Positions 34,001 through 43,923 of a stretch of 64,000 nt of DNA are shown here, piece after piece. A program made the translations under genes and the position numbers. The notes under the pieces were generated by a model. It was given only the letters and a program-made list of their open reading frames with translations, was not told where the DNA came from and did not search any database. Source of the DNA: Lineus longissimus (taxonomy: Eukaryota > Nemertea > Pilidiophora > Heteronemertea > Lineidae); assembly GCF_910592395.1 (NCBI RefSeq), contig NC_088318.1, positions 18,042,349-18,106,348 of the forward strand, given 5' to 3'. How positions within the stretch are numbered: the first letter of the stretch is position 1; the number at the start of each line of letters is the position of its first letter.

Positions 34001-37000
34001 AACCTTCTTTAATGGCCTTAACCGAGGCTGGGCCGCAGCAGTAGACACCTGAAAGAAATTCCAAACCGGGATTTTTTGTAAGAATGCGAAGCTGGCCTAC
34101 CGACAGCGTTGTTGGTCATATGGGACGCTATTTCTTTCTGAAAGAGAAAAGCCAAGCTACGGCGATATGAACCTTGTGTGAAATAGAGCGGCATTTCTAT
34201 TTCTCACAAGCTTCAGATCCCCATGATGTTGAATTCGCCTCCATGCGCTCCCTCGATGTAGCAAGAGACTAACTGCTGAGTGTTCATTAGAAAATAAACC
34301 GCCGTCGACTTCCCACTGGGGTAAGATCTATGTACGACATGATAAGTGAAATGGAGTCTATACCTTCACTGGTTTCTTGTGGGGTCGCGTCGATCGCCTG
34401 CCACCCGCCATAACCGTCCGGTAGATCAGGTCGCGCCATCCAAACATCGTTCCAAACATGGAAATTCCTGCAAAAACATTTGTCACAAGTTTGTGTAAAC
34501 TTCTTCCAAGTATACCATGAGAACGTTTTCTGTTATATATCCAGACTAAAGCAGTCTTTTCAGATTTCCTTGACATGACTGAGAAAACATGGTGATACAT
34601 AAGTTCAAAATTGGTTGGTTTCTTGGGCAAGGTTCTCCCCATCAGGTTTACCACAGCAGAGATCTACGGGAGCTGGATTCAGAAGCAGAAAGTTAAACAT
34701 TGACTTCAGCTAAACGCTTAGATTGCGAATTCAGCCCATGTCCTCAACAACTTGCTTACCAGATGGAGTCATTGCAGTAGTCGGAGAGTGGACTGCCCGA
34801 GATGTCCCAGTAGTCATCAATTGTGATGCTTCCATCGGTATCATGGGCGGACGAGAAGTTGGTCACGCATCGGGCAGGGATGCCTACGGCCCGACACACT
34901 GAAAAAATAGGAAGTAAAGGTTAAACAAGTAGAAAGAGAGCATTGCACAGTATGCTCCTCGAGTCATCCTTTCAAATCGTTTGATCCTGTTATTAAACAA
35001 GCCGTCAATGGACTCTTATACTCGTACTTCTTCTTTCGGGTAAGGGTGCCTAAAGCTTCTTAACATTGCAATACCGTTATCCAATCGATTGGGCACCGTG
35101 TTTTAGGTTCAGTGTTGATTTAAACTCACTCGTTGTGACAATCCCTGAAAACACCCAGCATTGGCCGTATTTGACTGGGTGCAGTGTCCGCCAGAACTCT
35201 GACATAATTGCCTCACTGCCGCTCCAGGCGATTGGTGGGGTACCGCCATGGTAGTCACCGCTCCAGTTCCCTTCCAAGATACCATCGTCATCTTGGGCAT
35301 TCGCCTACATGCACAAAGAAAGCAAGAGACAAGCAATTCATCCATGTTCGACATTTTGAGTTGACGTTATTGCATTGGTCATGTGAAGAACTTCTCCACC
35401 CCACATTTGAGTCAACAATCTCACTCTCATATGCAGAAAATGACAAAAAAGCGTTAACCCGGACCGATCGGGAGTCGAACCCGGGACCTCGAGAGGTGAC
35501 AGACGCTGATGCTATACATACCGAAGCTGAGATTCTTCTGACCATCAATACCGGGTCCCCGCGTAAGCGATACGGCATCTTGACCAGGTCCAGTGTGTAG
35601 AACACACAATCAAGGATAAAGTCTTCAAACTGGAAGATAATTTAAAATGTTAAAGTTTATCATGTTCATTGTAAAGCGTTTGTTACCCTGTATTAAGGAA
35701 TCTGCAGGTCTAAGCTTGGAACCTGAGAACCGAGAATTTGGTTTTGGTGAGTTCTCGAGTTATCATGGTGATTTCTTGAACTTCATTGCAAAACCTTGGG
35801 TGAAATGTCAATTGCTAGCCTTTCCTTTTACCTCTTATAAAAACGACTGCAAAGTATTCCATGTCCGAGTTCTGTGATGGCAACTTACCTGAGCGAAATT
35901 CCATGGCTTGGCGCAGACTTGCTTATGATTTCCCGCGTACATTTTCCCAACATCGTTCAAGACAAACTCATTCCTGAAGGTCTCATCTTCCATGTAAACA
36001 CTGTCCTCTGAAACACGGATTACACAATATACAGAAAAGAAGGATTACACTCGCATTACACAAGAAAATGATCTCCGACATTTGAGTAATAAGAAGAGAG
36101 CATGTATGGAGAAGGAGAATACGTGTACTTATAATGACATTTTTCCCAGAGGAAATTTAAGCGGAGAAGAATGTTGCCCTGTGTATCATATGAAGACTCG
36201 AACCCGGGACATCAGAGGTGATAGGCGCCGGATATTACCATTGCACCACTCCGACTTTTTTACCTATCTTAAATGTGTAAGACATGTCCAAAACCGCTTC
36301 ACAACACTTGCGAAAATCAATACTAGTCTGTTACTACATGAGGAGGCGCATGGAGGCGAATAGGCACATTATCCTCCTGGTCACCTAAATCCCACACCCA
36401 TAGCCGAGTTTACTGTACCATACCTTTGCACCAAGCATTAAACAAAATGTAGATTGGACTCTTGTCCGCGTAACGGAACACCCTCTCCTTGTTGGCTTTC
36501 TGCAGGGAGTCTATGCCAAATTGCCATTTTCCTACAAAACACTTCGACGGGGTAAAGACTGTTACGGTGACACTGTCTTCCTTTACTTCCTTGACCTTTG
36601 CTCCCCAACATCCGGGCTTGTCTTTGTCACTCATGATGATCAGGACGCTGGTGTTGCGGCTAACTTTGGGTAAATCCCCTGAAGAACGCGAGAGATTAAT
36701 ATCTATGATTTGTCTGAATACAAGGACGCTGCTGGTGTAGTTTTATTTTGTTTAAAATAAAGTTTCTGTCAAATGCACCTGCATGAGATTGAGAGTCTTC
36801 TCTGTATCCATGTTGCCATCATAATGCCTTATACAATTAAGAAAGGCTTTCTTGAGTTGACACCGCGCCCAGAAGGCTCTAGAGTAGCTCTCGACAAAGA
36901 CATCTTCTGATGCAATTTCCTACATTCTTCTGAAAAAGACTCACCCAGTTCAAACACAAGACAAAAGTCGTCAGTCTCCTTGTTGAACGGCCGATTGCAG

Positions 37001-38475
37001 AGGAGTGTGATGTCGAATGGCTGTCCCCGCCGGACAACCAGCCAAGGCGCATATCTACGACCATTCTCTTCGCGGTGTATTGTCAATTCATAATCATCCG
37101 TATGATGGGCCGTTGCATTGGCCGGGATGTTGAAGTCAATAGACTGAATCTTGAGGACTTTTTCATCATCTCCGCGGATGTCTGAAATATTTAGAGCAAC
37201 GGTAAGATTTGACCAACAAGAAGGGGACTTGTATGGAAAAAGATGATAACGGCTTTCTCAATAACCATAATATGCTAAGACGGTATTATTTTCATGACCG
37301 AGATGCTGAGCGATGCTGAGGAATTGCATGACGACATCAGAGGTTACACTGTGGCCGTTCATGATTAAATTCTTCACGGTGGCAAATATCAATGTCTAAT
37401 CACTGACCGCGGGGAAATAATGAAGATATTACTGGAATGCGCAAATTCGCACACTTTGACACAAAAAGGTCTTGGCCGCTATGACTTGCAGAAATTACCA
37501 TTTTTGAGGCCCCCTGTAAGTCTTATCTAACGTTAAAACAGATCAAAATTTCACGACTCCGGTGAGTGTTCTTCAGAACCCTAATAGCTCTTCGATCAAA
37601 ATTTCACGACACCGGTGAGTGTCCTCCAGAACCCTTAGCTCTTCGATCAAAATTTCACGACACCGGTGAGTGTCCTTCAGAACCCTTAGCTCTTCAACCT
37701 GATTTACCCATGATAAACATGATGTGGCTACAATATAACACACCAGAATACAAATGAGAAAAAAGTTATTTTGGTTGTTTGACTCCAGCCCAGACAAACT
37801 ATGTCAAGAATGAAATTACCATAATTTTACAACGAGGACTACTTTTCAAACAGGTTCAGCTACTATGGTCAAGAAAGATTTTGGAACAAATAAAGATCGC
37901 TTTTCAAATAAATTCAAGATTAGTGTCACCAAGCCGATTCCTATAGCACTCCTTTCCAGGCATAGCAGATAGTTTCCAAATACCAACACCAGCAACGTTT
38001 CCACATTTCTGCAACGGGGAATCGGCAACAACCCCTCCCATAGGGAGGGACAAAGGGACGGGACGATCCACTGCGTCCGGAGTGTAACCTTTCCGATATC
38101 AAGCTAACAACCTCTCCGCGGGGATGAGACCAGATTCTAGTAGAGCACTATACCTCTACTTTAAACTAACCCGAATACCCCCCCTCAATATTTAGGTTAA
38201 CACCCCCAAGACAGAAGGCAAGACGTTTTGGAGGCGACCGCCATGTCGTAGTCAACTGCGTCAGAAGTGAATTTCTACTACTGGCACTAAAATGGCCAAC
38301 TCCGGAACGGATGGTGACCATCAACATGGCTTGTTTCACTTATATCATGTCAAATTAGGAAACCTGACTCACCTAAATAATCCAAAGGTTTCGCCTCATT
38401 GTCGTAGTTCCTGAGGGCGGAGCGTCTGTACGCCGGCTCAATTTTCCTGCTGCGGTGACCGCGTCGAGAGTGCAT
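31033..38475 (-). CDS. TGM: Transglutaminase (protein-glutamine gamma-glutamyltransferase)
   Basis: This Ca2+-dependent enzyme cross-links glutamine to lysine side chains. Fourteen minus-strand exons, all phase-consistent: 38475-38373, 37181-36945, 36678-36424, 36007-35889, 35304-35130, 34898-34760, 34467-34364, 34048-33889, 33700-33597, 33210-33131, 32873-32675, 32264-32104, 31743-31565 and 31180-31033 (TAA). They encode 720 residues. The N-terminal beta-sandwich is in exons 2-3. The core has the catalytic Cys in [10 protein letters not shown] (~287), His in NFHVWNDVW (~346) and Asp in [12 protein letters not shown] (~369). The Cys-His and His-Asp spacings (59 and 23) equal those of factor XIIIa. 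Two C-terminal barrels follow (TFTNPL-like [13 protein letters not shown] in exon 13). There is no signal peptide; the N-terminus is Arg-rich ([11 protein letters not shown]), as in keratinocyte/annulin-type enzymes. All key residues are intact. Confidence 0.93.
31380..31470. repeat. Dispersed repeat copy in transglutaminase intron
   Basis: This is the second copy of the repeat seen at 26756-26850. It lies in the intron between the last two transglutaminase exons. Confidence 0.45.
35455..35600 (-). repeat. tRNA-derived SINE-like fragment in transglutaminase intron
   Basis: Read on the minus strand it contains a perfect B box, GGTTCGACTCC, preceded by tcacctctcgaggtcccg. The nearby copy at 36191-36256 shares the tatcacctctga.gtcccggg context. 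The A-box half is degenerate, and the whole cannot fold as an ordinary tRNA, so it is a SINE rather than a tRNA gene. Confidence 0.5.
36191..36256 (-). repeat. tRNA-like SINE head in transglutaminase intron
   Basis: On the minus strand it reads gtcggagtGGTGCAATGG (A box) and, about 40 bases on, cccgGGTTCGAGTC (B box), spaced as in a polymerase III promoter. It lies between exons 36424 and 36007, next to a dispersed repeat (36346-36402). A tRNA gene is unlikely because the acceptor-stem halves do not pair. Confidence 0.55.
36346..36402. repeat. Dispersed repeat copy
   Basis: This is the second copy of the stretch at 2641-2698 (cctggtcacctaaatcccac with related flanks). It lies immediately downstream of transglutaminase exon 36678-36424. 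Confidence 0.55.
37541..37695. repeat. Three 51-53-bp tandem units in transglutaminase intron 1
   Basis: Units start at 37541, 37594 and 37645, each gatcaaaatttcacgac, then ccggtgagtg, then cagaaccct and agctcttc. The last two are nearly identical. Each unit contains ccggtgagtg, which resembles a splice donor on the + strand, antisense to the gene. Confidence 0.85.
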
Positions 38476-39134
38476 CTTTTCTTTAATCTGGTCCCAATAC
38501 CACTGCGGCCGATATCAGACTTGCTCCGAACACACCCAGTTTTTCAGACTTGTATTAGGCAAATTGGGCCAATAGCAGCTTGCCTCTGCGCTCTAAAAAA
38601 ATGCTTAGCGCCATTCTCCGCCTACAGAGTAAATTGGTATATATTACTAGTGAGTTTCGTAGTGCCATTTAATCTTTTCGTACCCTCGAAGAGTCCCCTA
38701 TTATGATGGCCTGGAAACTAATTTCTGAATGGCTCTTATAATTTTTCATATTTGCATCGACACTCGAGCAAAAGTATGCCAAGAATGTTTTTTTTGCTAA
38801 AGAAAAACTTATTACTGGTACGTACGGTAGAGATGTTCATTATACCGTTAATAAGCGGAGGCAGATTAGTAATCATGGTTCTCACATTCAAAGGCAAATT
38901 GTATACACGCATTATTTTGAGGAATCATGCTTATTGCCAATAGCGTGAGAAAGCAGCTGCAGTGGTTGATAAATTTTTGAACTGGTGAGATAGAGTGACC
39001 AGTCAATGTAAAGGCATGGCAGTACAGAACCCATGCAGACATTCTCCATTGGCAGATCCAGAAACTTTAGAAGAATATATAATCATTGGTTTCTTGTGGA
39101 CACGCACCTCGAAAATACACTCTCCGACGAAAAA
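38476..39134. other. Upstream region of transglutaminase, no gene seen
   Basis: This stretch should contain the transglutaminase promoter and 5' UTR on the minus strand. No TATA or CRE site stands out. It ends at the inner edge of the right repeat arm. Confidence 0.4.
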
Positions 39135-40213
39135 GGATCAGTCCTGGCTGCCCCACCGTGTAGGCAACATTGTGAGAGATGAGAGAGTCACAGCCAAGCC
39201 GAATCAGCCCTTGTTGCTCACCTCGTCAACACGGTCGACCAACCAGTTGTGACTTCCTCATCTCTCTCATCATGTTGTCAACACGGTGGAGCAGCCAGGA
39301 CTGATTCGGCCTGGCTGTGACTTCCTCATCTCTCTCACCATGTTGACAACTTGGCAGAGCAGCCAATGGCTGTGACTGTCTCATCTCTCTCATCATGTTG
39401 TCAGCACGATGGAGGAGCCAGGACTGTCAAACAGTTGTGTGAGCTCACTAGAGCTTGCACTTACATAATAGTGTAAAACTAAAATTTATATAATATATAT
39501 ATATATGTATATAAAACCGTCATCGGATGCGCATCCGATATGCCACGAGATCCTTTACCGTCAATTCCCTTACCGTCTTCGGATGCGCATCCGATATGCC
39601 ACGAGATCCTTCACCGTCAATTCCCTTACCGTCTTCGGATCCGATACGCCACGAGATCCTTCACCGTCAATTCCCTTACCGTCTTCGGATGCGCATCCGA
39701 TATGCCACGAGATCTTTTACCGTCAATTTCTTTACCGTCATCGGATGCGCATCCGATATGCCACGAGATCCTTCACCGTCAATTCCCTTACCGTCTTCGG
39801 ATGCGCATCCGATATGCCACGAGATCCTTTACCGTCAATTTCTTTACCGTCATCGGATGCGCATCCGATATGCCACGAGTTTTTTTGTTACCTCACCGTC
39901 AATTCCTATACCGTCATGGATGCCACGAGCTTTGTTCGCGTTGTAAAGGTTTCGGGGATACGACTAATGCATGCGAGCACCGTCGGCGGAACCCCAGCGC
40001 CCGCCCTCTCGATCTATCCGTAAGAACGAGCCACTCTCGTGACCGTCACATTTACGGACTCCGGACCTCCAGACTTTAGAGACCGAGCTTTTCTTTACCT
40101 TACAATTACTGTATACTCGGCGCCTCACTTATATGTGTTGTTTTTTTCACATACATTGTTCTCGTGGTTTACGGAAAAGTAGGCCTAAAATGTTATAGTG
40201 TCTAAAAACAATA
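39135..40213. mobile_element. Right arm of the foldback-like element (inverted copy)
   Basis: This is the reverse complement of 1-1075, with the same order of modules: ~65-bp units (39135-39425), core (~39425-39485), T/A hinge (39485-39515), 56-bp array (39518-39935) and ~290-bp terminus ending aaaaacaatat at 40213. Differences from the left arm include a ~20-bp deletion near 39366, one fewer array unit and far fewer 65-bp units. The element end at 40213 is defined only by where the match to the window's first base stops. Confidence 0.8.
39518..39935. repeat. 56-bp tandem array, inverse orientation
   Basis: About seven units carry the palindrome ATCGGATGCGCATCCGAT or its near-copy, with the intervening accgtcaatt and taccgtc motifs. 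One unit, near 39640, lacks the GCGCAT centre, as does one unit of the left arm at a corresponding place counted from the hinge. This supports descent of both arms from one source copy. Confidence 0.85.
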
Positions 40214-41046
40214 TTCAGTTAATGGAATTACACTTTTTTCCATTACTGCTTGCTTGATATTGCCCTAACAACTTTTTCATGAATCAATTTTGAGCATTAT
40301 GTTTACAACGTAGTTATTATAGCACGAATTATGAGTCTAAAATGCCAAATACTTGCAACTATTATGTTAATCACTGAAATCTTAGTGTACTAATTGCTCG
40401 CTATAAGCTAGGTTATTGCGCCCCTAAACCAACGTACTGACAACGCTACCTCCCCGGAACTCAAACTTTAACGTGAGTTAATTGTAATCTTACTCTCTAT
40501 ATACCAAAGTGATTTACCTAGGAATACAGTTGCACTTCACTGAAAACTAATGATGTGTTGATGAGTTCAATGAATCCTTCGATTCCTTTGGTTTTCTTGG
40601 CGAACTGACGTCCGACAATCAATGACCCGTTGACGAGTACCTGCAATGCATTGCCACTTGTGTGTAAACAGATCTATTTTTGGACGAAACTCAGCCCCTC
40701 ACAAACGTTGGTCGATTTCGCCAATGATGACTGCTAGGCTGTACAAAAGCACTTTAAGCTGTAGCAGCGCCAAGCAAGAGTCAAGACAAATGTCCGCTGC
40801 CAGCCTCTGCTGAATCAAATCAACCCCCTCGGCCTCGCCCGCGCGCCCCCAATCATTAATTCTCAATAGACAACTACACACATGCCCTCAAGGCTTTATT
40901 TGGTCTAAAAATAGGCCCGAACAATGGGTCGAACAAAAAACCAGGTGACGTAGAAAGCCAAAACAAACTAGGGTGTGTAGGGGTCCATTCACCCCTCGTC
41001 TGGATGGGGTAGGCACAGATGTCTTCCAATCTGTTTTTCACTTCAG
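40214..41046. other. Upstream region of DIPK1-like gene 1
   Basis: No exon is recognised. The first coding exon downstream is preceded by a good acceptor (tttttcacttcag, ending 41046), so a non-coding 5' exon probably lies here or inside the repeat arm. Its position cannot be fixed from sequence alone. Confidence 0.4.
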
Positions 41047-41049
41047 ATT

Positions 41050-42827
41050 ATGAAAGTCCTTCAATGGAGGAAGCAGTCTGTGATCAAACTCGTCATCTTC
41101 CTAATAGCAGTCCTGACGCTAGGATACCTTGTCCATTGGATAGTGGCTGACATTACCGGCAGGAATTGCAATGACAAATCATCGAAGCAAATACTAGATT
41201 CCATGGTCAGCATCTTGTTGGGTCCCTCTACAAGACATGTAGAGTTCTAGAACCTCAGTATTGGGAACACCCTTGCTACTGACAATTGCTGTCCTATAGA
41301 GAGGTGACATGATTACAGAGGAGCAACAAACCAAACACTGCAATATATTTATTCGAACAAGATGAAGGAAAAAGACAAATTTTTGACCAAAATTTGACTC
41401 CTTGGTACTTCTTGTAGAGAGAGTCTTCTGCTGACAGACGTGTTCTTGCTCTAACAGAGGTGTCTCTGCCTGAGAAGGTCCCTTAGTTATCGCTTTGTCC
41501 TCGTGTCGTCCTTGAGGATCGAACCACGGACCGTGTGACCCCTAGTTAGACACCCAAGCAACTACACCACCACAGCTCCCTAGATAAGGCCTATGTTTAC
41601 CATGTTATTCATTATCATGTTTTCATGATATATCATGGCAATATTGATCATTCCTTGTTGCTTTTCTTTCAGTGCCATCTATGGGAGAAAAATAAGGTTG
41701 GAGGCAATCTCTGTGAGGACATCTGCAAACTTCACAGCATTCGATATACAAGTTGTCTGAACTACAAGAGAGGTAAAAAAGTCTTCAATGCGACTTGGAA
41801 CATGAAAGCAATCATTATGAAATCGAAAAAAGCATATTTTGAAGACTACAAACCTCTCGTGACTGCAGCGATTACTGAAGATGGCAAAGACAAAAGGGAA
41901 AAGAGTGGAGAAGAGTATCCGTCTTTTGAAGACTTTGCTGTTAAAATTCAAGAACGGATTCATGAACAATTAGGAAAAACAGGACAGCGTGGACAGTTTG
42001 ACATGAAAAGGATATTCAATGATTTCTGGTCTACACGTTTTGACGATTATTTCACGAACTCATATCAGAAAAATGCAAAAGTTGCAGGCCTGAATAGCAT
42101 CAATAGTTTGTTACAGCAGGATGAATATGTGTTGATGAAACAAGTCCAGCATTCAAAATATTTTCCTCAGATTTATGGAACCTGTGGACATTTTTACATC
42201 ATGGAATATGTGCCACAAGGTGAGGTACTGCTGCCTAAAATAATCGGTCTCGGGGACTCAACAACGTGGAACCAGAGACGTCTGCTTGCGATTAAACTGC
42301 TTGATTTTGTCCACCATTTTGAGCACAACTTGCCAGAACCTTTACACCTGTGCGATGTGAAAAATAAAAACTTTGGCATCACTCAAAGTGGCCAGGTGAA
42401 AGCTATAGACGTTGATTTGGCATTTTTTGATAAAAAGTTAAAACAGTTCTTGAGTACGGAAAAGTGTACAAAACATTCTGAATGTGATTTTTTCGACTGT
42501 AAAGGCTGGTGCGACTTTAAAACAAACCAATGCACGGAGCGTAGAATCAACAATAATCTACAGGTGTTCTGTGCAAAGATTTTCTCGCCGCATTTGGTAA
42601 ACGGGTTCAGGGGTCTTTTACGGAACCCACCAGCAAAGTTAAACAGTTTGTTCGAGAAGTTGTTAGATGACTGTCGAAATCCTTGGAATATCCAAGACCG
42701 AGATATCCGCCTTAAAACTCCTGACGGTACATTTTGGAAGCTTCATAGACTTCTGCAGCAAAGTAGTGCTGATTATTTTCCATATGAGAAACAGGAACTG
42801 CGACATGGTCACGATCATGAACATTAG
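41050..42827 (+). CDS. DIPK1-like: DIPK1/FAM69-family ER kinase-like protein, copy 1
   Basis: This is a divergent protein kinase domain family member, a type II membrane protein of the ER with cysteine-rich luminal domain; its substrate is unknown. Two coding exons, 41050-41205 and 41673-42827 (TAG), give 436 residues (human FAM69A is about 430). One membrane anchor lies at ~13-33 after a short basic N-terminus. The luminal part begins with the Cys-rich CHLWEKNKVGGNLCEDIC (~53-70). Kinase-like landmarks are the hinge MEYVPQGE, the catalytic-loop-like LCDVKNKNFG (Asp ~280) and AIDVDLAF in place of DFG (~300). A five-Cys stretch, KCTKHSECDFFDCKGWCDF, follows. The C-terminus is HGHDHEH. The gene lacks the intron that splits copy 2 after NNLQ. 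Poly(A) signal AATAAA is at 43058. It is tandem with the copy at 43924. Confidence 0.9.
41500..41585 (-). repeat. tRNA-like SINE head in DIPK1 intron 1
   Basis: On the minus strand it reads gggagctgtggtggtgtagt, then, about 40 bases on, gtGGTTCGATCC, resembling spaced A and B boxes. Flanking gatt/aagg sequence shows no functional tRNA stem, so I call it a SINE fragment. It is not the same subfamily as 35455 or 36191. Confidence 0.5.
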
Positions 42828-42868
42828 ATACATGTACTTGCTCGTAAGTCCAACACAACAGCTTGTGT

Positions 42869-42890
42869 GTGGGGGCGGGGGGGGGGGGTG
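42869..42890. repeat. Poly(G) tract
   Basis: A run of 5 Gs, a C and then 12 Gs lies 40 bp after the stop of DIPK1 copy 1, within its 3' UTR. It may form a G-quadruplex in RNA and is prone to sequencing error. Confidence 0.85.
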
Positions 42891-43057
42891 CCAATGTGTA
42901 CAGGGGTGAGGGAGGCCCAAAAACCTGAATTTCGGTGCACGTGTATGTTCTTAATGGGTGCTCCTTCCGGTGGTATTGATGTTCTTATAAACTTACTTTA
43001 TAGACGGCATTTAAGTGTATGACATTCATTAACTAAACACATCCAGAAATCATTTTG

Positions 43058-43063
43058 AATAAA
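43058..43063 (+). terminator. Poly(A) signal of DIPK1 copy 1
   Basis: AATAAA lies 231 bp after the stop, followed by T-rich sequence (ggtttttttg). This is the likely transcript end. Confidence 0.6.
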
Positions 43064-43923
43064 ATAATTCTAATTCTAAGGTTTTTTTGTTGATTTGGTT
43101 CTGTGTGACATCTTTGAAATTCTACCATCCAGATTGAGGAGAAACACCACACGTGACATTCATCTTTTCAAGCATTTGAAGATTTGATGAAGTGTCAATT
43201 CTGAGCTGAGGATCCAAACCGGACTGAGGCGGTGGTAATTCATGAAGCTCTCATCTTTCCCCTACACTCGACATGCCCTCCTAAACGGTGGTCTGTGATG
43301 GACCTTTGGTTCCTGAGAGCAATTGCAAATTGTCCTCTTTCAAGAAAAACGTGAATACGTTTCCCTGGTTGGTAAAGGGATTGGCCCACACTGGTGGCAG
43401 TTGCCGAAGACACTGACAGTCCTCGGCTACGCCGAAGACACTGACAGTCCACGGCTACGGTGGAAATGGATATTTTTCTATCGTCAACGACTAAAAAACA
43501 TGGATGCCAAAAGGCAAAATATTGTAAATTTTGACAAATAAAATGCCAAAAACTTCATGTTAAACTTCAGATCAAGTTTTAAAGATACTGTGATATGTTG
43601 CAGATGACTTTAGTGAACCTTTGAAGCTCTCTATTTTAGGGTAGGTATGAAACACATGGCAGGTGATGACAATAGAGTGTTTTCACGTGATGTCATCGCC
43701 TGCCATAATCATGATGATTTATCAGGTCATGATGATGATAGATAAAATATGTTGGAGGGACAGAAAAATGAACGTGAGTCCAAATGACCATGACAGCATT
43801 CGATTCAGATCAGTCAGGCACGACAAATCAATGTTCTGCCACCCAACATGGCTGGTCGTAGGGCCGAGGGGGATATAATCCACATATAACTCTTTTTTTA
43901 ATGAATTTGTACATTTTTTGCAG

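Noticed and set aside
35455..36256. tRNA genes suggested by GGTTCGA-type B boxes
   Set aside because: Acceptor and anticodon stems do not pair over a tRNA-length segment. The pieces lie in introns with SINE-like bodies.
1..40213. A single giant transposon carrying the five genes
   Set aside because: No transposase or integrase gene and no confirmed target duplication are visible. The genes are ordinary intron-rich host genes. Two independent insertions explain the arms with fewer assumptions, so it is kept only as an alternative in the findings.
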